64,000 bases of DNA from an uncultured Saprospiraceae bacterium (GTDB taxonomy: Bacteria; Bacteroidota; Bacteroidia; Chitinophagales; Saprospiraceae). Position numbers and translations under genes: made by a program. The stretch lies in the NCBI GenBank assembly GCA_938015805.1, contig CALLXF010000019.1:1-64000 (forward strand), given 5' to 3'. Of this stretch, positions 44,886-54,688 are shown piece after piece. The number at the start of each line of letters is the position of its first letter. Position 1 is the stretch's first letter. A model generated the notes under the pieces. It was not told the DNA's origin and did not search any database. It saw only the letters and a program-made list of their open reading frames with translations.

Positions 44886-45539
44886 TTAATTTACTCCTTC
44901 TAAGAAAGGAACAAATTTAAATCCACCTCTTCTTTTTAAATCAAATTTATCAACATCTGTTTTAATGATTTCTAGCATGGTTTGACTACCATTTTTCCCT
45001 ACAGGAATAACCATTTTTCCATTGATTGATAATTGATCAAAAAGCATATTAGGAATAGAAGTTGCACCGGCGGTAACGATTATTTTGTCAAATGGGGCAA
45101 ACCTTTCTGCTCCTAAATATCCATCTCCGTGTAGTGTACGTATGTTACCGTACCCTATGCGATTTAATAAACTACTAGTTTTATCGTAAAGTGATTTTTG
45201 CCTTTCTATGGTGTAAACTTTTGCACCCATCTCTGCTAGGATACATGCCTGATATCCAGAACCAGTTCCTACTTCTAATACGAGATCACCCTGCTGGACA
45301 TCTAATAACTGCGACTGATAGGCGACAGTGTATGGTTGCGATATTGTTTGCTCTGCTTCGATAGGAAAAGCTACATCTCTATATGCCCACTCATCAAAAG
45401 CGTCATCTAAAAAATAATGTCTAGGAACATTGTAAATAGCGTTGATTACTTTTTTGTTGTTAATTCCTTTTCTGGCTAGTTCGTTTACCAGTTTTTGACG
45501 CATACCCTTATGCTTATGTAAATCTCTCATGAGCTTCAT
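44886..45539 (-). CDS. pcm: Protein-L-isoaspartate O-methyltransferase
   Basis: This enzyme repairs isoaspartyl damage in proteins by SAM-dependent methylation. The 217-residue protein has the family signature VPRHYFLDDAFDEWAYRDVAFPI, the SAM-binding VLEVGTGSGYQACILAEMG, and FDKIIVTAGATSIPNML with the PIMT post-I motif. Length is normal. It stands alone between a lipoprotein gene and a divergent phosphohexomutase. Confidence 0.95.
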   Translation of the reverse strand: MKLMRDLHKHKGMRQKLVNELARKGINNKKVINAIYNVPRHYFLDDAFDEWAYRDVAFPIEAEQTISQPYTVAYQSQLLDVQQGDLVLEVGTGSGYQACILAEMGAKVYTIERQKSLYDKTSSLLNRIGYGNIRTLHGDGYLGAERFAPFDKIIVTAGATSIPNMLFDQLSINGKMVIPVGKNGSQTMLEIIKTDVDKFDLKRRGGFKFVPFLEGVN

Positions 45540-45707
45540 TTTTTATCTGATATTATCTAAAGAAGGGATGTACGATATCTATATTTGCAAATAACGATGG
45601 AAATTAAACCACTATTAATTGACGATAAATATTTATGACGTAAATTTAATATAAATATATTAAATAAAATCATAATATGTTATCTTCATTAAATAAACAC
45701 TATAGAT

Positions 45708-47099
45708 ATGACTAAGATCAAATTTGGAACTGATGGTTGGAGAGCTATAATTGCAAAAGACTACACTGTCGATAATGTAAAAAGAGTAGCTCAGGCTTCC
45801 GCCGAATGGATGAAAGAACGTAATCTAACCAAAGTTGTAATCGGTCATGATGCCAGATTTGGAGGGCGATTGTTTTCGGAAACGACGGCTTGTGTTTTTG
45901 GCTATTATGGGATAAAAGTTTTTATTGCTCCGGAATTTGTAAGTACACCTATGGTTTCTTTAGGTATCGTAAAGTTAAAAGCAGATTTAGGTGTAGTTAT
46001 TACAGCTAGTCATAATCCTCCTTCATATAATGGATATAAGCTTAAATCCTCTTTTGGAGGACCGACTATTCCTAAAGAGATCTCTGAGGTAGAGGCTTTG
46101 ATTCCTGATAATCATATAATAGATCTACCGACTATAGATACATTAAAATCAAAAGGTCTTTTAGAATATGTAGATCTCGAACAAATGTATTTTGATCATT
46201 GTGTTGAAAATTTTGATTTAGATGCAATAAAAAAATCTAAGATAAAATTGGTCTATGATGCAATGTATGGTGCAGGACAGCGTATTGTAGAAAGATTACT
46301 TCCTGATACCTATCTATTAAGATGTGATTATAATCCAGGATTTAGAGGAGCCGCACCAGAACCTATACACAGAAACTTATTATGGTTATCTGATACACTT
46401 AAGAAAACAGATTATAATCTTGGTCTTGCAAATGACGGAGATGCGGATCGGATCGGAATGTATGATGAGGATGGTAATTTTGTAGATAGCCATCACTTAT
46501 TATTATTACTGTTATATTATTTAGCAGAAGTAAAAAAAATGACTGGAAAGGTGATCATTACTTTTTCAGTTACAGACAAGATGAAAAAACTTGCAGAACA
46601 TTTTGGGCTAGAAATCGAAGTTACTAAAATCGGTTTTAAATATATCGCCGAAATTATGATCAAAGAGGATGTTCTAGTCGGAGGGGAAGAATCAGGTGGA
46701 CTTGCTGTAAAAGGTCATATTCCGGAGCGAGATGGCGTATGGATGGGGCTATTAATAATGGAGTTTATGGCAAAAACTGGAAAATCTATTAAGCAATTAG
46801 TGCAGGAGGTATATGATATTGTCGGGCCATTTTCTTTTGATAGAGATGATCTCCATATTACGGAAGATAAAAAATTAGATATTATTGATCGATGTAAAAA
46901 TGGTTCCATTTCTTCTATCGGAGACATAGCTATTATCAAAACAGAGACGATAGATGGTTTTAAATTTTACCTAAGCGATGCGGAATGGATAATGATAAGG
47001 CCTAGTGGAACAGAACCAGTTTTGCGGGTATATGCACAGGCTCCTACACTAGAGCGATGTAGGACATTATTGCAAATGACGCACCAGACACTCGGATAG
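45708..47099 (+). CDS. Phosphoglucomutase/phosphomannomutase family protein
   Basis: The 463-residue protein is an alpha-D-phosphohexomutase with all four domains: KFGTDGWRAII at the start, TASHNPPSYNGYK with the phosphorylated Ser, NDGDADRIGMYDEDG as the metal-binding loop, VGGEESGG as the sugar-specificity loop, and RPSGTEPVLRVYAQ as the phosphate-binding loop. Whether the substrate is glucose-, mannose- or glucosamine-phosphate cannot be read reliably. It supplies sugar nucleotide precursors or links to glycogen metabolism. Confidence 0.93.
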   Translation: MTKIKFGTDGWRAIIAKDYTVDNVKRVAQASAEWMKERNLTKVVIGHDARFGGRLFSETTACVFGYYGIKVFIAPEFVSTPMVSLGIVKLKADLGVVITASHNPPSYNGYKLKSSFGGPTIPKEISEVEALIPDNHIIDLPTIDTLKSKGLLEYVDLEQMYFDHCVENFDLDAIKKSKIKLVYDAMYGAGQRIVERLLPDTYLLRCDYNPGFRGAAPEPIHRNLLWLSDTLKKTDYNLGLANDGDADRIGMYDEDGNFVDSHHLLLLLLYYLAEVKKMTGKVIITFSVTDKMKKLAEHFGLEIEVTKIGFKYIAEIMIKEDVLVGGEESGGLAVKGHIPERDGVWMGLLIMEFMAKTGKSIKQLVQEVYDIVGPFSFDRDDLHITEDKKLDIIDRCKNGSISSIGDIAIIKTETIDGFKFYLSDAEWIMIRPSGTEPVLRVYAQAPTLERCRTLLQMTHQTLG

Positions 47100-47176
47100 T
47101 AAGTAAGTTACTTTTGTAAATCTTGGTAAACTTATGTCCCTAAATGTGTATCTTTCGATTACACAAAATCACTATT

Positions 47177-47773
47177 ATGAAGGACATTAAGTTTCCAGTA
47201 AATTTTCAATTTAAAATAGGTACGCTTGCTAATGATTTTATCGCCACGGATGCAACAGGTAAAATAGTTGCCTATGTGCGTCAAAAAATGTTTAAACTCA
47301 AGGAAGACATAGAAATCTATAGTGACGAATCTCGAACAAAAATAAATTATAGTATTAAGGCGGATAAATGGCTTGATTTTTCAGCAGCATATGCTTTTTA
47401 TGATGAACGTAATCAAGGCTTTGGAAAGATAGCACGAAAGGGATGGAGATCAATATGGAAGGCTCAATACGAAATTATAGATCAGCACAATCAATTGCAA
47501 TATAACGTCAATGAAGAAAATGGTTGGGTTAAAGTATTAGATTCGATCCTAGGACAAATTCCAATTTTAAGTTTTTTTACAGGTTATTTGTTTAACCCTT
47601 CCTATCTCGTTACGGATATCAGAGGAAAGGCTATCGTAAGACTTAAGAAGAGTCCTTCTTTCTTTGGACGTAATTTTGAGCTTTCTAAAGTAGGGGAGAT
47701 GGACGCAGATGATGATGATCGTATTATGCTCGGTTTAATGATGATGATCTTATTAGAGCGGAATAGAGGATAA
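47177..47773 (+). CDS. LURP-one-related (tubby C2-like) protein
   Basis: I choose the ATG at 47177 (MKDIKFPVNFQFKIG) over the track's 47144, because the upstream residues add nothing conserved. The ~198-residue protein has the pattern of LURP-one-related proteins: FIATDATGKIVAYVRQKMFKLKEDIEIYSDE, then WLDFSAAYAFYDERN. Later comes a hydrophobic stretch (SILGQIPILSFFTGYLF) and a C-terminal run MLGLMMMILL. Tubby-like folds are often lipid-associated. The function is unknown. Confidence 0.65.
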   Translation: MKDIKFPVNFQFKIGTLANDFIATDATGKIVAYVRQKMFKLKEDIEIYSDESRTKINYSIKADKWLDFSAAYAFYDERNQGFGKIARKGWRSIWKAQYEIIDQHNQLQYNVNEENGWVKVLDSILGQIPILSFFTGYLFNPSYLVTDIRGKAIVRLKKSPSFFGRNFELSKVGEMDADDDDRIMLGLMMMILLERNRG

Positions 47774-47937
47774 CTTGCTATACTGGAATATAATGAAACA
47801 TAAAAAAGAACAGAAAGTATAGGTTAACCTAGTAGATCAGGAAGCTGCCATTTTTTACAATCTATCCATGAAAAAATTCGTTACGTTAATCGTCATGTAA
47901 TATCAGCAACTTCCATTATTTATCATAGAGATCTTTT

Positions 47938-48606
47938 ATGTATAGAAGTGTTTTATTACTTATCGCCTTATTTTTTATCGCCTGTCACCCTAAAACTTTA
48001 CCTTCTAAGTTGGAACCTCAATCCGGGGTTACACTTTATAAAGTATACAACATTGATAGTGACGAAGTAGTTAAAGCAGGAATAGATTTTTCTAATATTC
48101 CTAATTTACAAAGAGTCCCTAATAGTTATATGGATGGTATAATCGGAATAGCACATCGACGAGAGGATTTATTAGAAATCTCTAAGGAAATAGATAAAAG
48201 AGCTGATGATAATGGAACATTACGTTTACTTTGGTCGAGCAAGCCGCTTAGATATGAGTATCCAGATAAAACTGGATATGTGTTGTTTGCCGTGCAACCT
48301 AATCATCAGGCTGCATTGGATACATTAAACAGTCATTACATTAACGTAAGTCAATTTTGGAGTCATGAGACTTTCGAAGTAGGGATTCTTATCCATTATA
48401 CAGATGCAGGTAAACAGGTACTAAAAGCTTTGGCAAAAAACCCAACGTATAAAAATATTTCTTTGGCTTATGTAGTAGAGGGAGAGGTATGGGAGATTAG
48501 GAGATTGAGACCTAGGTATCATGAAAGTTTAGCATTTTACGGATTTAAAAAAGCCGAGGAAGCAGAAGAATTGGCGAAAGCCATAAATAAAAAATCTAAA
48601 TTTTAG
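47938..48606 (+). CDS. Uncharacterised lipoprotein
   Basis: The 222-residue protein has a lipobox (LFFIACHPK, Cys16) and a mixed alpha/beta mature domain. ILIHYTDAGKQVLKALAKN near residue 150 weakly resembles the SecD P1-head type fold, but I would not name it on that. It ends with a helical basic tail (KAEEAEELAKAINKKSKF). No partner genes are evident; the downstream gene is convergent. Confidence 0.65.
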   Translation: MYRSVLLLIALFFIACHPKTLPSKLEPQSGVTLYKVYNIDSDEVVKAGIDFSNIPNLQRVPNSYMDGIIGIAHRREDLLEISKEIDKRADDNGTLRLLWSSKPLRYEYPDKTGYVLFAVQPNHQAALDTLNSHYINVSQFWSHETFEVGILIHYTDAGKQVLKALAKNPTYKNISLAYVVEGEVWEIRRLRPRYHESLAFYGFKKAEEAEELAKAINKKSKF

Positions 48607-48611
48607 GCTAT

Positions 48612-49073
48612 TTATTCTTGTTCCAGAACCATCCCCATGTGCGGAATATTATCTTCTAAATATTCTTCTCCGGTAGGAACAAAACCTAAAGATTTATAAA
48701 ATCCTTCCAGATAGGACTGAGCAGATATCTTTATAGGAATATGAGGAAATAATACTCTACAGGATGCTATAGATTTTTGCATTAGTTCTTTACCCATTCC
48801 TTTGCCTCTTATACTAGATGCGTTTACTACACGACCGATAGAGCAGTAGGAATTATAACTTATTTTTTTATCCAATAGACGAGTGTAACATACAAGTTCA
48901 TTATCCAAGTATCCTAATAAATGGTATGCGTTTAAATCTTTACCATCAGCATCCAGATAAGGGCAATCCTGCTCTACAATAAAAACTTGCTGACGCAATA
49001 CCATCATCTCATAGAGCTCTTTTTTTGAAAGATTATAGTATGAGCGTAAGATGTATTTTATGCTTTTTGTCAT
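48612..49073 (-). CDS. GNAT family acetyltransferase, ElaA-like
   Basis: The 153-residue protein has the ElaA N-terminus (LYEMMVLRQQVFIVEQDCPYLDADGKD) and the acetyl-CoA binding segment IGRVVNASSIRGKGMGKELMQKSI (R/QxxGxG/A). The C-terminal YLEGFYKSLGFVPTGEEYLEDNIPHM is also typical. The acceptor is not known for the family. The gene converges on the 47938-48606 lipoprotein with 5 bases between stops. Confidence 0.88.
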   Translation of the reverse strand: MTKSIKYILRSYYNLSKKELYEMMVLRQQVFIVEQDCPYLDADGKDLNAYHLLGYLDNELVCYTRLLDKKISYNSYCSIGRVVNASSIRGKGMGKELMQKSIASCRVLFPHIPIKISAQSYLEGFYKSLGFVPTGEEYLEDNIPHMGMVLEQE

Positions 49074-49112
49074 TAAATATTATCGCTAAAGGGATACAAA
49101 AAAATAAAGTAA

Positions 49113-50087
49113 TTAGTTATTTTTTAAATAACCTAACGAGGCTCGAATTTCTTCTTCTGTAAGTTCCTCTTTTATCTGAAAAGTACCACGTATACCCATA
49201 TGCGTAGAATTTTCATCTAGGATTTCTTCAAAATGAGCACATTCCAGATCTTCCGTAAAAAACATGTGGTCATAAGGAATCTCAAATCCATTTACACTAA
49301 AGCCTCTTCTGGAGTTTTTAAGTTTAGATTCTTTAGTAAAAATTCTAATGAGGTTACTCCAGTGGACCATATTAAGATCTCCTATGGTAATCGATGGATA
49401 AACAGATGAGCGTATTTTTTTAGATATGGTTTCTAATTGATTCTTTGCATTTATTTTAGAACTTTCGTTTAGGGGAGGAAGGATATAGTTACTGTACAGA
49501 CTTATAATCTGGTCTCCCATTTTTAAGTTAGTTGCCAGGTAATTATCTTCATCTTCTCCTACTATTTGATTTTTTAAAAGTTCTTGTTTAGAGAATAATG
49601 CTTTTCCAAAAGGGTCTATCCTTACATTTTTAACAACATAAGGATATCTCTCAGCCAGACTATCTTTTAGAGCCATGTCCCAGTTAGGAGTCAGTTCCTG
49701 AAGGGAAATAATATCGGCATCCATTTTTATGAGCCTACGATAAAAATCGTCATAGGAGTCGTTAATGTTGGCTAGATTAAAATGGACGATTTCTAGTTTT
49801 GGAGCAAGCTTATTCTGAGGTAGTATTAGGTGATCGTTAGACTGACTTTTAAGGAAAATACACAATGCCGCTACGCATCCTAGTCCTAAAAACATCAGTT
49901 TATATCTACCCATGGCAAACAGGAACAAAGAGAATGCTAGCAAACCATAAAGACCATGGACAGCATATTCTATTCCTTTTTCGACGATGATATTATCAGA
50001 GAATGGAAGATGAGGTGTAAATATAAAACCTATGGTCACGAACAGCATAAGACCAGCTGTGGTGAGTTGTAACCATCGGTTTTTCAT
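49113..50087 (-). CDS. Membrane-anchored endonuclease/exonuclease/phosphatase family protein
   Basis: The 324-residue protein has three N-terminal hydrophobic helices (about 8-24, 42-60, 68-86) followed by a periplasmic EEP-fold domain: IVHFNLANINDSYDDFYRRL, DADIISLQELTPNW (metal-binding Glu), TIGDLNMVHWSNLI, and YDHMFFTEDLE with the terminal catalytic Asp-His. It could act on nucleic acids, phospholipids or inositol phosphates; context does not decide. The architecture of 3 TM helices plus EEP is common in Bacteroidota. Confidence 0.85.
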   Translation of the reverse strand: MKNRWLQLTTAGLMLFVTIGFIFTPHLPFSDNIIVEKGIEYAVHGLYGLLAFSLFLFAMGRYKLMFLGLGCVAALCIFLKSQSNDHLILPQNKLAPKLEIVHFNLANINDSYDDFYRRLIKMDADIISLQELTPNWDMALKDSLAERYPYVVKNVRIDPFGKALFSKQELLKNQIVGEDEDNYLATNLKMGDQIISLYSNYILPPLNESSKINAKNQLETISKKIRSSVYPSITIGDLNMVHWSNLIRIFTKESKLKNSRRGFSVNGFEIPYDHMFFTEDLECAHFEEILDENSTHMGIRGTFQIKEELTEEEIRASLGYLKNN

Positions 50088-50132
50088 AAGGGGTAAAATT
50101 TTAATCTAATGTAATCTATCTCAAGTTAACAA

Positions 50133-51938
50133 TCAATCTATAAAATCAGCGAGAACAGCTGTTTTCTTAACAATTGATTTATTGCCTTGGTCATCAAATA
50201 ACTCAATCAAAATCACATAAATTCCGATATCTCCTATAGTACCTTCGTCAGTGATTCCATCCCAATAGACGGTATTTTCTAATCCAAGTAACATATTATT
50301 AGACAGATTTCTTATTAAAAAACCCCTATCTGTAAAAATTTTAATATTAGAAATATACCCTGGATTAGGTAGGTTAAATTGTATGGGAAGTAATTCGTTA
50401 TCTCCGTCACCGTTAGGAGAAAAAACTTTTAGAGGGATACTTACTAATTCGTCAGAAGAAGTATTGCCACTTTGATTATTAGAATTTTTATATCCTGGAG
50501 TTGCAAACAAGGCTGTCTCTGCTGCACTATACCATGAGTTATCTGCATTAGTAAGTGATGTGGAGACTAGTTTTTCTAAACTTACTCCTTTAACATCATC
50601 GATAAGTACAAAATGGAGTTCGTCAGTATAATCAAAGGAGTCTAAAGTGATCGTAATAGCTCCGTCATCATATAGAAGCGAGGCATTTCCAGCGTCTGCA
50701 TTAAAGGAAGGTAACTCTTGATCTAAGATTTGATCAGGGTCTGTAGGTTGGTAATGCAAAATAGTAAATTCAGGGTCTTTTGTAAACGCAATAATTTCAC
50801 CAGGTAAAAGGACGAGTCCGGATTGTATAGGATCTGATTGTTGGTTTTGGGTATTAGCAATAATTACATTATTTAAACTTAGGAATTTATCACTTGTATT
50901 TATAATTTCTAAAAAGTCAGATCCACCTGAGACAGGATTAAATAAAATTTCATTGATATAGATATCTCCTGCTTGAGGTGCTACGACTGTAAATATTTCC
51001 TGGCACTCTGATATAGATACATTGCCGGCTAGATCTGTGATACCCATACTACAGATGGTATATAAAATTCCTGAGGTTAATGGGTTTGCTAATTTAATCT
51101 CTAAGACATTAGGACTGAGGTCATTTACAATGATAGCTTCAGGACTACCGATTCCGTTATCTATACCGACATTGGAGAGAGCCATTGCATTAGCTGAGGC
51201 TAGTAATTCGTTATAAGTGAGTACTATAGAATCTGGGGTAATAAGATCTACAGCAACAAGAGTAGGTGGTGCAAGATCCTCTTCTGGCGTACGTATATCT
51301 ATATCGTCAAAGAAGAATTTATCACTCCGAGTAGAAGTGTAAGTGCAGTAAAATCCAAAAAACAGGTTGCCGTCTAAAGCGATGCTGCTTTCCGAAAAAG
51401 ATAATTCCTCTGATAGTACAATTCCACCATCATAATCGACATTTATAAGCCATTGTCCTAGGTCAGATTTTTTGATTTGGAATCGTGCCTGAGCCGGATC
51501 GGTAGCAACAGCACCCATAGATGCGGAGGCTAGTGCTGTAGCGATACCGTTTTCTAATTTGTTAAAACTGATCGCATCACTAGATCCGTCTTCGCCTATT
51601 TCTAGAAAGTATCCATTGGCTGTAGCCAAATCAATATTATCTAAGGCTAAGTAAATTTTAAGATTGTTACCATTAGAAGGATTAAAATCTAGGCGGAAAT
51701 ATCCATTCCACTCTATACTATCCTCCGCGGTGTAAGTGTTGTATAAAAATGACTCTCCAGCTTCGTCAGCGTTTAATTGTAATAAGAGATTATCATTAAC
51801 TATAAAATCTTGGATATCGCCAGACCAACTTGGATTTTGGGTAAAATCACCATCGGAGAAGTCGTCTGTTAATTGGCTCCAGCCAAACAAAGAAATAAGA
51901 ATAAAAAGTAATGTGGTTCCCGACCTAATAATTATCAT
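50133..51938 (-). CDS. Secreted protein with lamin-tail domain and type B T9SS domain
   Basis: The 601-residue protein has a signal peptide (ending LFGWSQ). It then has a jelly-roll-like beta domain (about 25-215) and an Ig-like segment (APPTLVAVDLITPDSIVLTY). A lamin-tail domain (GDIYINEILFNPVSGGSDFLEIINTSD, about 325-450) precedes a C-terminal type B sorting domain (VFSPNGDGDNELLPI ... GDIGIYVILIELFDDQG), the FlgD-like module of T9SS. It is probably a large surface or secreted protein. The ligand is unknown. Confidence 0.85.
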   Translation of the reverse strand: MIIIRSGTTLLFILISLFGWSQLTDDFSDGDFTQNPSWSGDIQDFIVNDNLLLQLNADEAGESFLYNTYTAEDSIEWNGYFRLDFNPSNGNNLKIYLALDNIDLATANGYFLEIGEDGSSDAISFNKLENGIATALASASMGAVATDPAQARFQIKKSDLGQWLINVDYDGGIVLSEELSFSESSIALDGNLFFGFYCTYTSTRSDKFFFDDIDIRTPEEDLAPPTLVAVDLITPDSIVLTYNELLASANAMALSNVGIDNGIGSPEAIIVNDLSPNVLEIKLANPLTSGILYTICSMGITDLAGNVSISECQEIFTVVAPQAGDIYINEILFNPVSGGSDFLEIINTSDKFLSLNNVIIANTQNQQSDPIQSGLVLLPGEIIAFTKDPEFTILHYQPTDPDQILDQELPSFNADAGNASLLYDDGAITITLDSFDYTDELHFVLIDDVKGVSLEKLVSTSLTNADNSWYSAAETALFATPGYKNSNNQSGNTSSDELVSIPLKVFSPNGDGDNELLPIQFNLPNPGYISNIKIFTDRGFLIRNLSNNMLLGLENTVYWDGITDEGTIGDIGIYVILIELFDDQGNKSIVKKTAVLADFID

Positions 51939-51981
51939 GCTATAAAATTAACTAAGATTAAAACTATTCGCATATCCTTTC

Positions 51982-51989
51982 TAGCTTTG
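51982..51989 (+). promoter_or_regulatory. Candidate -7 promoter element of asd
   Basis: TAGCTTTG matches TAnnTTTG, 25 bases before the asd ATG, giving a short leader. Confidence 0.38.
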
Positions 51990-52014
51990 CAACGTTAAAT
52001 CTAAAAGAAATTTT

Positions 52015-53013
52015 ATGAAAATAGCGGTTGTAGGTGTTACTGGACTAGTCGGTCAGGTAATGTTGCAAGTTTTAGAAGAAGTAAATTTTCCTTTTACCTC
52101 GTTTATTCCGGTGGCTTCGGAAAGATCTGTCGGGAAAACGGTACGATTAAAAGGAGTTGATTATACTGTAATCGGGATGGATGATGCAATAGCAGCTAAA
52201 CCCGATATAGCGCTATTTTCCGCTGGAGGAGAAACATCTAAGCTATGGACTCCTAGATTTGCAGGAGTAGGTACGACGGTGATCGATAATTCGTCTGCAT
52301 GGCGTATGGATCCTGCGGTAAAACTAGTTGTTCCTGAGATAAATGCAGATACATTGCAAAAGAGTGATAAGATTATCGCTAATCCTAATTGCTCTACGAT
52401 ACAGATGGTAGCGGCAATCGGATCGATACATAAAACCTATAAAATCGATAGACTTGTTATTTCTACATATCAGTCGTATACGGGAACTGGAGCTAAGGCT
52501 GTAAAGCAATATAATGCTGAGAAAGAAGGGAAGTCATTACCTCAATCAGAAATGGCATATCCTCATCCTATTTTTGAAAACTGTATTCCTCATTGCGATA
52601 TATTTTTAGAAAATGGATATACCAAAGAAGAGATGAAACTGGTCCACGAGACAAGAAAAATAATAGGAGATGATAAAATAAAAATAACAGCAACAGCTGT
52701 TAGGGTTCCTGTGGATGGTGGCCATAGTGAATCCGTAAATTTAGAGTTGAGAGAGGCTTTTGAGATTAATGATATAAAAAAGCTGATAGCGGAATCTCCC
52801 GGAGTTACCGTTATGGATGACATTAATCAGAATATATATCCGATGCCTTTACTAGCTAAAAATAAAAATGAAGTTTTTGTGGGGCGTATACGACGTGATG
52901 AGTCTATAGAAAATGGGCTACATTTGTGGATAGTATCGGACAACTTACGTAAAGGAGCAGCTACTAATGCGATACAGATAGCACAGTATTTGCATAAACA
53001 AGGTTTAGTATAA
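52015..53013 (+). CDS. asd: Aspartate-semialdehyde dehydrogenase
   Basis: Asd reduces aspartyl-4-phosphate to the semialdehyde in the lysine/methionine/threonine and diaminopimelate pathway. The 332-residue protein has the Rossmann start MKIAVVGVTGLVGQVMLQVL, FSAGGETSKLW, NSSAWRMD, the catalytic Cys in IANPNCSTIQM, TYQSYTGTGAKAV and the catalytic His within RVPVDGGHSESV. Length is normal. The next gene, of unrelated type, begins 71 bases downstream. Confidence 0.97.
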   Translation: MKIAVVGVTGLVGQVMLQVLEEVNFPFTSFIPVASERSVGKTVRLKGVDYTVIGMDDAIAAKPDIALFSAGGETSKLWTPRFAGVGTTVIDNSSAWRMDPAVKLVVPEINADTLQKSDKIIANPNCSTIQMVAAIGSIHKTYKIDRLVISTYQSYTGTGAKAVKQYNAEKEGKSLPQSEMAYPHPIFENCIPHCDIFLENGYTKEEMKLVHETRKIIGDDKIKITATAVRVPVDGGHSESVNLELREAFEINDIKKLIAESPGVTVMDDINQNIYPMPLLAKNKNEVFVGRIRRDESIENGLHLWIVSDNLRKGAATNAIQIAQYLHKQGLV

Positions 53014-53084
53014 CATAGGAGAGGATGTAAAATTTTACAGAAATCTCGCACAATAGTATTTACAGAATTTAATTACAGAGAAAA

Positions 53085-54518
53085 ATGAAAAACAGGATTG
53101 TACTTTGGGGAACCGACGAAAATGAAAAAAAAGTGCTTATCGCACTAGAATTACAAGTTAAAGATAATAGAGTAGATGTATACAGCTTTACAGAAGAGCT
53201 GGCAACAGAGGTATTCTATAATCAGATGATGAACCAATGGAGAAATAATGAGGATATCTTATTTCCAGAAGGCACTAAAAAAGAAGAGAGAGAACTCTCG
53301 GTAACTGGAGATATACTCCCAGAGACGCTAAAAGTGGAGCGTACAGATATTATAAATAGAGCAAAAACAGAATGGCATTTTTCTGTTCTCTCTTCTAAAA
53401 TGTACGAGATGTACAGATCCGAAGTAGAGAGTATTAAGGAAAAGGTGGAACAGCTATCTGAGTATGATAAGGATATATGGAACGAGATGAAGGCTTTCTG
53501 GAGCAAAGTCCAAAATCAAGTAAGAGAAAAAAACCTTTATCGCGAACATGCTAATTCTTTAAGAAAATCATCAGATTCTGTTTTTGATACACTTAAAAAG
53601 CTGAGAAAAGCTTTGGATAATGAATTTGAAAAAGTGTCCACAGAAGCAGTAAATGGATTTTTTAATAAAATGGATCAGATAGAGGCTAAGATAGATAAGG
53701 GATTAGGCTTAAAGCCAATATTTGAGGAGCTTAAAAAAGTACAGTCGGAATTTAGAGATGCAAAGTTTACTCGTGATGATCGTAATAAAGTTTGGAAACG
53801 GTTAGATGCGGCTTTTAAAACGGTAAAAGAAAAACGTTTTGGAGATGCTGGAGAAACTCAGTCTGCCACTTCTCGTTTACAAAGGCGATATGATGGTCTT
53901 ATGTCTGCTGTGGATAAAATGCAAAAATCCATCAATAGAGATAAGAGTGATAAAAACTTTCAGGATAAAAGAATCGATCGTACTGAGGGTCAGTTAGAAG
54001 CTCAGCTGCGACAGGCAAAGGTTATGATGATCGACGAGCGTATCGCATCTAAAGAGGTAAAACTTGCCGATATGATGCAAACTAAACTGGACTTAGAAAA
54101 GAAACTAGAGCAAGAGAAAAAGAGAGAAGTAAAAAGAGCGGAAAAAGCAAAGATAGAAGAAGTAAAGAATGAGCTTAAGGCGAAAGTAGAAGAAGAGATC
54201 AAAGGGAAACAGGCTGAGCTAAGTGCGGAAGAAAAATCAAAATTAGAAAAAGCTGCTGCCGAAATAAAGGATACTAAAAAGGTAAAGACTGACGCTAAAG
54301 AACAAAAGCCAGTGGAACCTATCGCTACGGAAGAAAAAAAGGAAGAAACTTCTGGATTATCCATAGAAAAAGATAAAAATGAACCTGGATTAGTGGAGGC
54401 AATTTCTATTATGGCAACAGAGACAATGGAAGATGTAGTAGATACGGTAAAAGCAATTAAGGAAGTGGTAGAGGATAAAATAGAAGATGTTATCGAGGCG
54501 ATCTCTGAAGAGGAATAA
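53085..54518 (+). CDS. DUF349-like coiled-coil protein
   Basis: The 477-residue protein opens with a small conserved domain (MKNRIVLWGTDENEKKVLIALEL). It continues with alpha-helical repeats, WNEMKAFWSKVQNQVREKN and KVWKRLDAAFKTVKEKRFG, resembling DUF349 modules. A long highly charged coiled coil follows (about 300-400, KKLEQEKKREVKRAEKAKIEE), and the end is acidic. It looks cytosolic. DUF349 assignment is tentative, and the function is unknown; Bacteroidota often carry such large helical proteins. Confidence 0.65.
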   Translation: MKNRIVLWGTDENEKKVLIALELQVKDNRVDVYSFTEELATEVFYNQMMNQWRNNEDILFPEGTKKEERELSVTGDILPETLKVERTDIINRAKTEWHFSVLSSKMYEMYRSEVESIKEKVEQLSEYDKDIWNEMKAFWSKVQNQVREKNLYREHANSLRKSSDSVFDTLKKLRKALDNEFEKVSTEAVNGFFNKMDQIEAKIDKGLGLKPIFEELKKVQSEFRDAKFTRDDRNKVWKRLDAAFKTVKEKRFGDAGETQSATSRLQRRYDGLMSAVDKMQKSINRDKSDKNFQDKRIDRTEGQLEAQLRQAKVMMIDERIASKEVKLADMMQTKLDLEKKLEQEKKREVKRAEKAKIEEVKNELKAKVEEEIKGKQAELSAEEKSKLEKAAAEIKDTKKVKTDAKEQKPVEPIATEEKKEETSGLSIEKDKNEPGLVEAISIMATETMEDVVDTVKAIKEVVEDKIEDVIEAISEEE

Positions 54519-54630
54519 TGATTTGTAATACTATACTTTTATTGAATAGCGTAACTGTCCTAGAGTAAGTAATTAATCGGTAGATAAGAAACAATAGCTG
54601 ATATAAAAGTTACCAGTGATATAAGAATAA

Positions 54631-54663
54631 AAAAAGCCATGATCAAAAGGACCATGGCTTTTT
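54631..54663. terminator. Bidirectional intrinsic terminator
   Basis: Stem aaaaagccatg / catggcttttt (11 bp) between two convergent genes, with T-runs on both strands. Confidence 0.85.
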
Positions 54664-54688
54664 TTATTTATTAAAATCAGCAATACGA

